From assembly GCF_010093595.1 (NCBI RefSeq), contig NW_022985438.1, forward strand, positions 186,001-250,000: a stretch of DNA of 64,000 nucleotides, written 5' to 3'. Origin of the DNA: Mytilinidion resinicola (lineage: Eukaryota > Ascomycota > Dothideomycetes > Mytilinidiales > Mytilinidiaceae). Shown in pieces: positions 21,311 to 32,872 of the stretch. Numbering within the stretch: position 1 is the first letter of the stretch; every line of letters begins with the position of its first letter. The position numbers and the translations under genes are program-made. The notes beneath the pieces were generated by a model. The model did not search any database. It saw only the letters and a program-made list of their open reading frames with translations, and had not been told where the DNA came from.

Positions 21311-21501
21311 CTACAAAGTATCATGGTATATCGATCTATGAACTAAAAGGAACACTTTTCAGCCCTTTCTCTACAATAGTAGCCGGGTTTCTCAAAAGCA
21401 GAATGCTTACCCAAACTTTCAAAACTCCAGTATATGTGTACAGCCGTCCCGTGCCCAAAGAAGATCTCGGAGGACACTTTTCTCCACTTCTTGGTCCTCT
21501 A

Positions 21502-23542
21502 CTATGAGCCCCTTTGAGCCTCCTTTGAGCTCCTTTGAGATGAGGGACTACTTGACGAATTTTGGCGTATTTCTTGCTCGTCTGCGAAAGGATTTACTTG
21601 AGACGATGTTCTATTCCTTTTCTCTGCATCCCGAACTATCCTCGCTTCTTGAACCACCTTCAGCTCTTGAATTATAGCCGCCTCTCTAACCGTCCTCCCG
21701 TCTCCAACTATCGTCGCGTCTCCAACAATCGTCGCCTCTTTAACCATCGTCGCATCTCCAACTATCGTCAACTGTTGAACTATGCTCACTTGAGCTGAGT
21801 CTTTACTCCTAGTCCCTCCTCCTCCTTCTTCCTTCTCTAGCTTCTTCTTGATTCCATCATCTTTGATAAAGAGGCATAGACATAGACAGAAGCCAATGAG
21901 GGCAATCCAGAAGATGAATACGCTTCTGCAGGCTTTTAAGTATGTAGCTAACATCGCCGCCTGATGATTGGCGGCAAGCATTTTATCCGGGAGTGGAGCT
22001 GAAAATATGGAGCGGAGAATAGCACGAGTCGTTGACTTGGGCAGTGTTTTGGGTATACTTGTCTTCAGCGTACGCGAGAAGATGCCACTACCAATAGCCA
22101 TTCCGGCAGAAGCACCCAAGGCGCGGATGTAGTTGCGGGTTGTGACACACACCGCGCGGTCCTCTGATCGCGACTGATTTTGGGCAAGAACGAGCGCTAT
22201 TTGGATTGTTAGCCTGGTTTGCGGAGTGCTTTTCGGAACTGTACTTACTAGGCTGAAATATGCAGCCAACGCCAAATCCAGTCAGGATGAGCACGAAGAC
22301 AATCACCACTATCGAGGTGGTCTGGTTGAACAGTAAGTGCAGCGCTGCGCCAATAGTCCAGCAAACGAAGCCAAACCAGATAACTTCGCCATTTCTCCCC
22401 GTCCAGGCACTGTATTGTCCCGACAATCCCGAGGCTGCCGATTGTGAGATGACCAGCGGGATGATCAATGATGCAGACTTAGCAACGTCGAATCGGCGGA
22501 CCGATTGGAAGTAGACCGGGAGGAAGAACAATTCGCTAAAGTAGACACCTCCGATCAGGAAGTTCTGTGTGAACATTGCAGCGAGTGGTAAGGTGCCGAA
22601 AAGTCGCCCTAATATAATCATCAACATGCTGCTAAGTAGGAATCAGGTTTGGGCAACTTACCCGGTATCATAGGGAGACGAGCATATTTCCACTCATTGA
22701 TGATAAAGAGCAGCATGCAAATGCTACCAAGAGTAAACATCGAAATGACCAAGGGGCTGGTAACCTTGAATTCCGATCCCAGGCCAGCGACCGGAATCAA
22801 CATTAGTATGGTTCCCGTAGTACTCAAAACTATTCCAAGGTAGTCAATCTTCCTAAGAGTATCGCGCAAGTCTTGCTTCGGCATATTCTGTGGAGGAAGG
22901 GTCAAAATCAACAAGAGTGCGATGGCGATTGCCAATGGGAATAGCAGATAGTAGGTGTGCCGCCAGGAGGTGTGTTTCGTAAATTGGGCCGCAACCAAAG
23001 GCCCGATGGAGTTTCCTAGCCCGACGCAGATTCCTAGGATTCCTTGATACCTGTAGTATTTATGTTAGATAGGTCGTGCAACGTGGATTTACTTAAACTT
23101 ACCTGCCCCTCTTTTGCATGGTCACGACGTCTGACACGATTATCATGCAGAGCGCTGTGATGCCGCCTTGTCCAATACCCGCAATGCCGCGAAAGGCGTA
23201 AAACTGGGGGCCCGTCTTTGCAACAAAACCGCAGAGAAAATCACCAAGGGCTAAGATGAACAAAGACGTGACGATCACGACCTTGCGACCAAAGATGTCC
23301 GAGAGCCGGCCAACAAGCGGCTGGGTTGCCGTGTTGGCAATCCATGCGGAAGTACCAGCCCAGAGGACAGTAGAGGCGCAGCGGAGGTCCTTTCCGATGT
23401 TGGGCAAAGCAACTCCCACGGAGTTCGAGTCGAAGTAGCTAGTGAAGAAAGCTGCGGCGAGGGCTAGAAACACGCATAGTAGCTGGCGCGTGGGAAGGAT
23501 GTTCGTTTGATCATGTATAGATACATTTTTTTCGGAGGCCAT
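21502..23542 (-). CDS. MFS drug/H+ antiporter (14-TM, DHA2-like) with repeat tail
   Basis: Four exons in phase: 23542-23103, 23050-22662, 22608-22249, 22196-21502; 627 residues; introns of 52, 53 and 52 nt with GTAAGT donors. Plasma-membrane exporter of the major facilitator superfamily. The N-terminus is followed by TM1 (LLCVFLALAAAFFTSYFDSN), motif A (PLVGRLSDIFGRKVV), motif B-like RGIAGIGQGG and motif C-like GLGNSIGPL. More hydrophobic segments follow, with the last at FIFWIALIGFCLCLCLFI. The cytosolic tail then holds eight hexapeptide units (TIVGDA type) before a Ser/Gln-rich end. Substrate cannot be deduced. It neighbours the repeat array, with no clustered biosynthetic gene. Confidence 0.9.
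21625..21768 (-). repeat. 18-nt repeats encoding eight hexapeptides
   Basis: Eight consecutive six-residue units in the transporter tail: TIVGDA, TMVKEA, TIVGDA, TIVGDG, RTVREA, AIIQEL, KVVQEA, RIVRDA. The first four are nearly identical at DNA level and the last four are diverged. The register V-G-x-A-T-I matches the loose consensus of left-handed beta-helix hexapeptide repeats. Confidence 0.8.
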
Positions 23543-25296
23543 GTTGAGTGAGTCTTGTCGACGATTATCGACTGGGCTTTCAGTTGGCTACAAACGCAAA
23601 CTGAGCCACTTGCAGGGCTTGTGCTTGGTTCACGTAGGGTGATGCAAGAAAGTTGGAGTAAGGACAGGCCCGACATTTAAAAGAAACGCAAGTATGCGGT
23701 TAGGTCTTGGAACCCTAGTTTCGAGATCAGAGCGCAAGTTAGAGCGCAAGATCCTGCCTTGCTTATATGGGTTTGTGCGCCACGTCTTTTCTACCTAGGT
23801 ACGATTTTCATGTTTCCGGGTCTGTTTTCTTGGGCGACCCGCTCGCTGGGAGCCGAAGCCACTCATTGTGGTCGATTCGCACCATCTTGTCCCAACGGGT
23901 GAAACTATAAGCACCGGCGCTTAATCGACATTACAAGGCGCGCCCTGACTGCTATAAATCCATGAAACAGTGACAGTGCGGAAAGCGATTGCAGAAGTGG
24001 CCAGTAATGCGCCTGTCATTGTGGAGATGAAGAATCGGTGCTCCATTCATGATATACGTCAGCATCCGCTTTTTGGTAGAGAACCTGCTGCTCGGTGGAG
24101 GCCTAGACTGTGACAGCCAGTGATTCGAAGTCGTGGGAGTGATGCACGTATGGGAGAAAACATTTTTTGGATCATGGTGGGACGTTGAGAGGAGAGCCGT
24201 GGAAACTTATGTGGAGAGGCGAAGCGATGCCGTGGACCCGCGCTAGGCAGAATAGGTGCTAGGCTGTTCTGTCACCCTTTCTTAGGTACCACCTAACGTC
24301 TACAGCATCTAGGCACGTCCGGTGAACCAGGGTAAAATTGAAGTCCACAGGACTAGGTGGGGTTAGAACTTGAGAAGCCCTTTTCTGGCCTGATTCTTAC
24401 CAAAGCTGAGCTAGCTCTGCCAAAGCCACCGTACCGAAACACGTTACTTTCCAAACCTCGATTATCCCACTTTTGCGGCTGGCTTTCCGGATGCTGTAGC
24501 TTGTCCAACTCCTCATCAACACCATCGGGCGTTCTATCGTTAACCAAATATTACCTATCGGCAGCACAGCTCGGCCAATGTGTTGCGTTGTAGGACCCGT
24601 TTAGCCAGCTTCTCCCTGCTCGTCCTATCATGACCCCCTTTCCGGCCGGCACATCACGAAAGAACGAATTTGCGAACCCGGCAATTTTCCACGCCGTGGA
24701 GAAACACTCCCTCCCAAGATCCAAAGCATTTTCGTGCAGACGTTCGTGTTGGTACGCCCCGAAATTGCGGCTCTCGGGAGACATACCATGGACGCGGATT
24801 TACCAGAATACCAATTGCAGAGACCTTCGGTCCTGTTGATGGCGGAAGCAATGTCTAGACCGGCCCGCTGAGCATTACAGCTCTGAAGTCGCCGACCACT
24901 GCGGCGTTAGTAACTATTGCTCGTATAGAGCCATGCTATCTACCTGGCCGAAGTTACCGGATATATCCAACACCAAAGTGGTCAAGAAAATGCTAATATT
25001 GTATAATAAGGCAAAAACTGTCTTTCTATAGTCATAAGAGAGCATCTAGAAGCCTACTAATCAGGGCAAATATACGAGCACTAACGTACAGAGGTTCCTA
25101 AAGGCGAAAGCCAAGAGCTCACGTGACATCTCATCCTCGACATACTCACCACCACCCTAGAACCCTAGCGTAAGGATACGACGACTAGCTCATCAGCACC
25201 TGAGGGCGCGCTCTCGCAAGGTATAAAGTCGTTATCCCCTTCGGACGGCTCGCATAAAGGCTTTCTAACATCCACCCCACATTTCCGGCCGGCAAA
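23543..25296. other. gene-free region
   Basis: About 1.75 kb between the divergent MFS and esterase genes. It should contain both promoters. Open frames here are short, overlap each other on both strands and show no domain. 24990-25110 is AT-rich. Confidence 0.5.
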
Positions 25297-26469
25297 ATGT
25301 CCTCACCAACCCCCACAGTCCACCAACCCCTCCACCCTTCTCTTCTCCCAGTTCTAGACCCCGAATATATCTCCTTCCACAACACTCATCTCGCGCAGCT
25401 CGTACCCTCGGAATCGGTACCATGGGACCCGGCTTCGCGTTTCGTAGCATCACCAATGCGATTTGGCGCGCAGGAGAAAGTGCCGGTAGGGAGTACGCGG
25501 GATATCGAGAAGGGAGATTGGCAAGCGAGAGTGTTCACACCTAAAGGAGAACCAGAGGAGGGGAAGTGGCCATGTCTTCTGTGGTTTCATGGTGGTGGGT
25601 GGGTGCTCGGGGGCTTGGATAGTGAGAATGCATACTTGACGAGGGTATGTCGAGGTGAGTTATGCTAATTTCTAAGGAATAGTGAAGAATGGAAATTTGA
25701 CATCGTGATCTTTTAGATGTCAAATGCGTCGTCATTTCTATCAACTACCGCCACGCGCCCGACCACCCCTATCCCGCCGCCGCAGACGACTCCTTCGCAG
25801 GACTTCAGTGGATCGTCTCTGAAGAAGGATCAAAAGAGCTAGGCATCGACATTGAACGGATAGCCGTCGGCGGACTCTCTGCGTATGCTCACCCTTTATC
25901 CATCCCTTTCGCCCCCTAACATCTACCAGCGGCGGCGGCCTCGCCGCAACCGTCACCATGCGCGCTGCCCTCTCCACTCCCCCAATCCCTCTTCTCTTCC
26001 AGCTCCTCATCTGCCCCGTCCTCGACAACACCGCCACCGCCGACTCCCCTACTTCTCGCTGGTACTCCAACCGGCACGCGCCCTTCCTTACCCCCAGTCG
26101 CATGCTCAATTACCGCAATCTCTACTTCAAGAATCCCGCCGACTGGGCAAATTTCGACGCAAGTCCTATCCTCTCTAGCTCAAAGCAGCTGGCAGGTAGT
26201 CCGAAGACGTGGATTGGGGTCGCGGAGTGTGACTTGTTGGCGAGAGAGGCGGAAGATTTTGGAGGGCTGTTGAAGGGGCAGGGTGTGGAAACGGAGGTGG
26301 TGGTTTACGAGGGGTGTACCCATAGTCTGTTGATGCTTGCTGGGTGAGTGGATCTCTTTTCTTTTGTGGTTGAAGTGGGCTTGAGCTAACAGCGAGCAGC
26401 GTTATGGAGAAAGGAAGACGGTTAGTCAAGGAGTCTTGCGAGGCGTTGAAGGCTGCGTTGCATTCGTGA
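25297..26469 (+). CDS. alpha/beta-hydrolase esterase/lipase (HSL-like)
   Basis: Four exons in phase: 25297-25654, 25717-25882, 25930-26343, 26400-26469; 335 residues; introns of 62, 47 and 56 nt. Hydrolase of the hormone-sensitive-lipase type acting on short-chain carboxyl esters. The oxyanion-hole motif HGGGWVLGG is at residues about 95-103. The nucleophile elbow GGLSAGG (catalytic Ser, encoded across intron 2) has Leu where relatives usually have Asp (GDSAGG). An acidic partner lies in VAECDLLAREAEDF and the catalytic His in EGCTHSLLML. There is no signal peptide, so it is probably cytosolic. Natural substrate unknown. Confidence 0.9.
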
Positions 26470-26662
26470 ACAGTTTTCACTAGGGATAACGTGCTATCAA
26501 ACCCCATAATCCAACCACGCCTAAGAATTCGGAAAAAGAACGCAAAGCTTGAATGAATTAGCCAACTTCTCATGCCCATCTCCTCCAACGCCATGCCGTA
26601 AAACTGAATCTATCACACCCCATCCACACTTTCCCCCCTTCATCCCTACTAGAAAATCGTGC

Positions 26663-27328
26663 TTAATCATCATCAGCATCATACCACGCATCCACCTGCT
26701 CGCTCATCATCTCCACCTGCTCCCTAAACCGCTCCGTCTTAAAAATCACCACGACTTCCTTCCTCTCAATCTCCTGCACAATGCGCTTATACTCCCGCCT
26801 AAGCGACGCATACTCCCTTCCAATCGCTGTTACCCTCCCCCTCCACTTGTCCTTGCACAGCGCCCGCAGCTTCCACCAATCCTTCATGCAGAAAACTTCA
26901 TGCTGCCGCGAGAGACACACCCGCGCCTGGCTCAGCAATTTGTCGCGGTCGGCGGCGCTGAACTCCCATGTCTCTTCCTGGAGGACGTTGAACAGCTCTG
27001 CCGCTTGGTCCACGCAGGTGCGGAGTTCGCGTTGCCGGCGGAGTTTGAGGGCACGCGATTGGCTAGGGAGCTGGCGGGCGGGTTGGTGGAGGAACACGTC
27101 CACGGGTTTCGGGGCTGGGGCTGGGAGGCGGATGATGAGGCGGGGAAAGTCGGTTTGGGTTGCCACGTCGCGGTAGCTGGGTCTGGACGTCGGGTTCTGG
27201 GAGGCTGCGGCGTTTGTGGGGAGGTTTGGTAGGTGGAAATTCGGACGCTGCCACACGAGGGAGGCGTTGTCCATTGCTGCGGGGTGCTGGCGTGGTCTTG
27301 GTGCTAGGTTTTGGATTTCCGGGTCCAT
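26663..27328 (-). CDS. hypothetical helical protein
   Basis: A 221-residue intronless frame with ATG at 27328 (MDPEIQNLAPRPRQHP). The N-terminal third is Pro/Asn-rich and probably disordered. The rest is charged and helical (KLRRQRELRTCVDQAAELF, REYASLRREYKRIVQEIER), likely a coiled coil, ending in an acidic tail (DAWYDADDD). I do not recognise the family. Convergent with the esterase gene, 194 bases apart. Confidence 0.6.
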   Translation of the reverse strand: MDPEIQNLAPRPRQHPAAMDNASLVWQRPNFHLPNLPTNAAASQNPTSRPSYRDVATQTDFPRLIIRLPAPAPKPVDVFLHQPARQLPSQSRALKLRRQRELRTCVDQAAELFNVLQEETWEFSAADRDKLLSQARVCLSRQHEVFCMKDWWKLRALCKDKWRGRVTAIGREYASLRREYKRIVQEIERKEVVVIFKTERFREQVEMMSEQVDAWYDADDD

Positions 27329-27864
27329 TTGCCGAAGCGAGTATGTACGTCGAAGCGACGGTGTTCTGGCTGAGAGATGGAAAGCTGATAGCTGAAAGTT
27401 TGGTTTCTCGGATTTGTTTAACGTAAACTGGAAGGTGAACTAGGGTTTGTGAGAGGAAAGCGCGGATCAGAGAACGGCTAGCATTGTTTTTTTCCATGGC
27501 AGATAGGGTGGTAGAGCCAGATGTACTAGACTTGTGCTGCTTTTGAGGAAGTATCCTCCAGCTAGTTAAAGGTTGTTACGAAGAGAGGGCCGCGGCTCGT
27601 ATGGTGCAGTTTGATTCGAGAGCTGCAAGGTTCGAAACCAACCAGGGAAACCAAGATCATACGTGGCTCGAAATCTTGTAATAGAAAACTTGTCAGTCTG
27701 CTCGTGGGGTTGGTTCGTGGTCGTCATGAGGCACCACTTTGGGAACCTTGGGTCTATTTTCGCCAGATTCTGGATAAGTCAAGGGCTGGGCACACCCACT
27801 CACCACTCCGTGATAGCCATATTTGCTGGGCTAGAATTCAATGGCGGCAGAAGACCCAGTCGAC
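27329..27864. other. gene-free region
   Basis: 536 bases between two minus-strand genes. It contains the promoter of the hypothetical protein and the 3' flank of the phosphotransferase-like gene. No coding features recognised. Confidence 0.5.
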
Positions 27865-28810
27865 TCATAACCTAGCTCTCCCTAATTCAACGCTCAAGAA
27901 TGCCTCCAGACACTCCACGACCTCTGGGTCGTCGTCCCGATTCACAACTCTATCAATATTGCCACCATCCCATGCGAAGCCAAACCAGAGCAGCATTCCC
28001 AGGTTTCTTGCGAGCGCAACGTGACTTTTCCATTGATTTAGCTTCCCTAGATCGATCCCAATGCACACCGCCAACTCGTTCCAGAAGAGCTCTCGCAACT
28101 CTTCAGCTTTCTGAAAATATACGAAAGATTGGCTGGATCCCGAGTCTATCCAGCCTAGGAGATATTCCAGTCCATACAGACACGTCCCAAATGGGAGATG
28201 CTCTGCTTCGACCCAATCTACAAGACCAGCTAGGGAACCAGTAGTACGTTCAACCAAGATGTTGGCTGGAACCACATCGCCGTGGTTTACGACTATGGGG
28301 AGCGATTCTATAGTGGGCAATTGATAGAGAACAGATTGCGCATGCGTTCGGAGTGCAGTGGTCGGCAAGTCGGACACCAATTGAGCGAGCTTCGATTTGA
28401 TAGAGGCGCCGACCTTGCCGGTCATCTGGATGGAACGTTCAGGGTAACCGGACGACAAGGGAAAAGGTTGTGGCTGGCGGCTCTGGGGAGATGCCGGCCA
28501 TCCTCGTGCGACAAAATGCGTAAAGCCTTTGATGAGTCGCGATTGATGCGTCCATTCTTGGAAACTCAGGATCCGGGCCCTTGGTTGAAGTTTCGAATAC
28601 GGAACACCGGGTAGAAACTCGACAGCGTAGACTTGAAGACCTCTTGGAACAATCTTAGGATCTTGAATTTCCACCCGCTCGACATGGGGGCATTTAGGGC
28701 TGCATATCTCTTTCGCTGCTCCTGTAATCTCGACATCTAAGGCGTATCTTTCTGGTCGGAACTGAACGATGAAGTAGACATTTTCTTGACCTATGATTTT
28801 GAACTCCCAT
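27865..28810 (-). pseudogene. aminoglycoside phosphotransferase-like gene, 5' end broken or unresolved
   Basis: The frame ends at TGA 27867-27865. Its C-terminal half has the kinase-like catalytic loop HGDVVPANILVE and the metal-binding LVDWVEAEHLPFGTCLYGLE, both typical of fungal APH/choline-kinase-fold phosphotransferases. Upstream it reads EFKIIGQENVYFIVQFRPER and runs into an in-frame TGA at 28810-28808 without meeting an ATG. Just beyond, a different frame continues in plausible coding sequence (KDTLVGLERDETIAFDARRD, about 28812-28880), so a frameshift or a missed intron separates the 5' part. Substrates of such fungal proteins are generally unknown; this is not evidence of drug resistance. 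I lean to a pseudogene but cannot exclude an unresolved first exon. Confidence 0.6.
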
Positions 28811-29015
28811 CATCTCTTCGAGCATCAAAGGCGATAGTTTCGTCTCTTTCAAGTCCAACAAGCGTATCTTTGCCTTTTCCCGACCCGAGCTTCTTCGGGT
28901 TTTCCTTCTCTTGGATCTATTCCCTTTATACATAAACGCAGGTTTCTGGTAAATACCCCTCTGAAAGTGGATGTTTGTGACGCCGTCTTATGGGGACCTT
29001 TTCCCGCCATGCCAA

Positions 29016-29783
29016 GACGCAGCGGCTCCGGAGAGTACTGTGCCGGCGTACAGTAGCAGTGTACAGTGACACGTGAGTGGGTCTCATACAGTCACGTGCG
29101 TGCGATTATTGTAGCACGCCTGCGTATACTTCATCACACCCTCAAAATTGAAACATCAACATTATAATCTAGAGTTTATACGGCTCCTATGTACGTCCAT
29201 CAACCTCAATCGCCATCTTCTTACCATTCTTTGCCTCCTTAGCTTTCTTAGCCTTAGGCGCTCTCTTAGCCTTCACTACAGGCTGCGCAGGTGCCTCGTC
29301 TGTATGCAAAGTTAATGGCCGCCGTCGCTTGGGAACACTCAAACTTTTGGCCTCTTTTTGCTTAGTTTTCTTAGTACTAGTAGCCCTCTAAGCCTTTGGA
29401 GGTGCGCAAGGCTCAGGCGGAGCTTAAGGTTTCAGGGGGGGCTTCGCAGGTGTACGTGGCTTGCCATGTACATTTATAAACTTGTAGTTATACACCCTTC
29501 TGTCCCGTAGTCTATGTAGTATATGCTTCGAGGCCTCCGAGAGTGGCAAGTCGGACGCTATTTTGTTTTTCTCACCTTCTGACTCACCAATTGGAGGTCT
29601 TGGCGTCGCTGTAGGCACCTTAGGGTGCCCTTGTGGCACTTCGAGCTTCAGGCTTATGCCTGGGTGTTTATTGAGAATGTGATGAAATATACGCAGGCGT
29701 GCTACAATAATCGCACGCACGTGACTGTACGAGACCCACTCGTGCCACTGTACGCTGCTATTGTACTCTCCGGAGCCGCGCCG
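29016..29783. mobile_element. MULE-like non-autonomous DNA transposon
   Basis: A 768-bp element with imperfect terminal inverted repeats of about 100 bp. Left arm 29016-29130 and right arm 29686-29783 share, in inverted order, CGGCTCCGGAGAGTAC, GAGTGGGTCTCrTACAGTCA and GCGATTATTGTAGCACGCCT. The element is bordered by direct repeats ATGCCAA (29009-29015 and 29784-29790), which extend to 9 bases with one mismatch. Long TIRs and a 7-9 bp target duplication fit Mutator-like elements. No full transposase is present; the interior holds one decayed frame. Confidence 0.75.
29187..29720 (-). pseudogene. decayed reading frame inside the MULE-like element
   Basis: A frame that begins in the right TIR and reads about 178 codons with only two internal stops, TAA at 29426-29424 and TAG at 29390-29388; its final stop is TAG at 29189-29187. 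Both internal stops could come from CAA and CAG by C-to-T change. The first part (SDLPLSEASKHILHRLRDRR) looks like a folded segment; the end is Lys/Ala-rich (KAKRAPKAKKAKEAKNGKK). No ATG and no recognisable transposase domain. Confidence 0.5.
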
Positions 29784-30151
29784 ATGCCAAAAGCACAGCC
29801 CCGGCCTCGCGTAAATTGGCGGGGTCGTACCGGCTGAATCTCGAATCTCGCATCTCGGCGAAGTTACCTCTGTGCCTCCGAGTTAATTCCACACACAGTC
29901 AACACCTCAAATCCCTCTCATCACATGCACCTATAGCCCGTGACAAGGAAGGTGCGAGGAGCGAGTGCGAGAGTAGGTCACCTGATCGGATGTGGATGTG
30001 ACGCTCCAGCGTCTGCATCTCATCTGCTCAATCCGCGCTCCTGATTAACTTCGGCCCTCCTGAACGTGTTTTGGGGAACGGCTTCGAAGTAAACTTCAGT
30101 TCTTTAGAACCGCGCGAAAACAGACGCGGAGAGTATCACAACATCCTCATT

Positions 30152-31629
30152 ATGAGCTCGATATTAACGACTCGGCAAGCTGAAGAGCTGTGCGTACATA
30201 CTGTGGAGGATCATCTCGCGATCGAAGCTGACGTTGCGCTCCCAGACACAAGTCGATTGTAGCATACCTATCAGCGAACCACCTATCGAATGCCGCCGCT
30301 ACGCTTCGGGCAGAGCTAAGTCTCGAGGAAGATGTCCTGAACGTGAATACAATAAAGAAATACGAAGCCGTGCTGGAAAAGAAATGGATAGGCGTTGTCC
30401 GGCTACAGAAAAGGGTATGTCTACGCACCGGATTCTTGTCGTTTGGCACACTCATAACCATTATTTCACGCTAGATAATGGACCTCGAGTCCCGGGCCAC
30501 CGCGATGCAATCGGAGCTCGACAATGCGTCATCTACCTCTGGCTTCAGGCGCAAACAAGACCCCACTGCTTGGCTACCTCGATCGCCACCTCGACACACG
30601 TTAGAATCGCACCGAGACACCATCAACTGCGTCGCTTTCCATCCAATATTCACCTCTGTTGCCTCTGGCTCCGACGATAACACTATCAAAGTTTGGGACT
30701 GGGAACAAGGCGAGCTGGAGAAGACGCTAAAAGGGCACACTAGAACAGTCCTAGACGTTGATTACGGCGGCCCAAGAGGTGGCATCCTTCTGGCGTCCTG
30801 CTCCAGCGACCTGACAATTAAGCTATGGGATCCGGCAAACGATTATAAGAACATCCGGACTTTACTAGGTCATGATCATAGCGTGAGCGCCGTTCGTTTC
30901 ATACCAACCGGAAACTTGCTTGTCAGCGCGAGCAGAGATCAGACCCTGAGAGTATGGGATGTTACCAATGGCTACTGCGTGAAGATGCTGAAGGGTCATA
31001 CCGACTGGGTTCGAGCTGTTTGCCCCTCGTTTGATGGACGTTTCCTCCTCTCGGCTGGGGATGACCTAACTGTTCGGTTATGGGATATATCCGATCCGGA
31101 TCCAGACAGCAAGTTGGAAATGATTGGTCATACAAACAGAATCGAATGCTGTGTACTTGCTCCGCCTGCTTCGTACCAACATCTTGCCTCTTTAGCTGGA
31201 CTGAAGAAGCCACCCCCAGCCAGCAGTCCTGCAGAGTTTATGGCGACCGGTTCGCGGGACAAGACTATTAAGCTCTGGGATGCACGAGGAATTTGCTTTA
31301 TGACACTAACAGGGCACGACAACTGGGTCCGGGCGGTCGCTTTCCACCCCGGCGGCAAATATCTCCTGTCGGTGTCGGATGACAAGACGCTACGGTGCTG
31401 GGACTTGACCCAGGACGCAAGGTGCGTCAAGATGCTGGATGATGCGAATGAACGCTTCATCACCTGTCTGGGCTGGGCTCCAGGAATTGTAAAGGAACCA
31501 CCTACGGAAATTGCCCAACCTAACGGGACACCGAAGAAGGGGACCGTAGGGAATATCCCTAACGTGCAAATTCGTTGCGTTATTGCCACGGGAGGAGTGG
31601 ATCGAAAACTAAGGATCTTCTCTAACTGA
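30152..31629 (+). CDS. nudF: nuclear distribution protein NudF/PAC1 (LIS1)
   Basis: Three exons in phase: 30152-30189, 30246-30414, 30475-31629; 453 residues; introns of 56 and 60 nt. LIS1 orthologue that binds dynein and NudE and drives nuclear migration along microtubules. The N-terminus [20 protein letters not shown] is the LisH dimerisation motif, spliced within its first helix. Next come a short coiled coil ([15 protein letters not shown]) and WD40 repeats beginning [16 protein letters not shown], with repeated IKLWD/VRLWD ends. The insert between the last repeats ([33 protein letters not shown]) is typical of fungal NudF. It ends [10 protein letters not shown]. Confidence 0.97.
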
Positions 31630-32596
31630 AGGGTCAAAAGACAAAACAGACGAAACGGTCCAGATACGCTGCTCGTGATCCTCGGGCAAGCTGTGAAGAC
31701 GATTGTCGCTTATGCCACCAAACCACCGGGTCTAGATGAGGCGTGCGGAAAGATTGGAGAGAACTACCGAGGCGTGCGGGCTCAGGTATGAGGAGAGGTC
31801 TTCCCAGCTAGCTCAAGACGACTTGCAAGGCTGGGCAACGGAGACTAGTTAGAGGCGCAGTGTGTCATAGGCATCTCCTAACCCACACCGATCGCTCTGA
31901 AGTATAGACTAGAATGTAGCTAGATTGAAATCAGCGCATGTGGGACGATTTAGGTCTACTAAACGCGCGTGCTCGTCTCTCCTATGTCGCTGAATTTGCA
32001 AAACAATTCCCATATCAAGGTGATATAGATCGAGATATATACGCAACCATATAAAGAGCGCTGACTGCCTTCGACAAATGGACACGCAAATCCCGGAATG
32101 ACTGTATTTCCGTGATAGCTCTCTCTAAAGGTACGACTGTCAATAACGCACTCTCCTGGCTAGTGACCCAACAACAGTCTTTCAGAAGCAACCACGGAGA
32201 TGAGCTGACCAACTGGCATCGGGAATATTAGACAAGAACGGTAGAACGTCAAGATGGCCGGTGAATAGACACATGCGTGCAAAGGTTGTATGGGTTCCAA
32301 GCCCAAAAGAAGTCCGATTTCAAAATACACAACCTTTCCCTCCTTCAGCCCTTCACCTTCCCTTCAATGAAAAACAACGATAGGATACAAAATCAGCGCA
32401 ACAAGCGAGCGTGGTGTACATATAGGGGCGTTGTAGACAATAGGCAAAACCAAAGCGACCAAGCCAACGACGAACAACAACTTGCAGGAACCAGAACAAC
32501 ATGAACAAACGATGCCGGCACGTAATGATTCATGCTTTCTTCGTCAACGCTTGCTGCCATGTGAGGAGTAGCTCCTGCTAGTTACTCCTTTCTCCC
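31630..32596. other. gene-free region
   Basis: About 970 bases between convergent nudF and the small zinc protein, including both 3' UTRs. No coding features recognised. Confidence 0.5.
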
Positions 32597-32872
32597 TTAG
32601 TCATGGAATGAGTCCAGGCAAGTATACCGCATGTAACCATTGACACAACCCGCTCTGTCGCAGCGGGTGAGTTTCTTGCCCGTTCCATAGCACGCAGTGC
32701 AGTCTCTGTTGGGATCGTTCTTCTTGGCGCCATGATTGCAATTGGAGTCAGTACACGCCTTAGCGGTAGAAGTGAGGTAGTAGCCTCCATATTGGGCGCC
32801 GCATTTGCCACAAGGCGTTGATCTGACCCAGTTGTATTTGGTCTGGCTGCAATTGGGGCAAAGACTAGGCAT
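32597..32872 (-). CDS. small cysteine-rich zinc protein (DnaJ zinc-finger-like)
   Basis: A 91-residue frame starting MPSLCPNCSQ with ATG at 32872. It has four or five CxxC-like pairs: CPNC, CGKC, CTDSNC, CTACYGTGK and CDRAGC. CTACYGTG matches the CxxCxGxG repeat of DnaJ/Hsp40 zinc-binding domains, and the spacing suggests two zinc sites. No J domain, signal peptide or membrane segment. Likely a small zinc-ribbon protein; function unknown. Confidence 0.7.
   Translation of the reverse strand: MPSLCPNCSQTKYNWVRSTPCGKCGAQYGGYYLTSTAKACTDSNCNHGAKKNDPNRDCTACYGTGKKLTRCDRAGCVNGYMRYTCLDSFHD

Noticed and set aside
28694..28933. 79-codon ATG-started frame overlapping the phosphotransferase-like gene
   Set aside because: It begins with a genuine ATG but is highly basic, overlaps the better-supported frame and has no continuation. 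Kept only as a possible source of the missing first exon.
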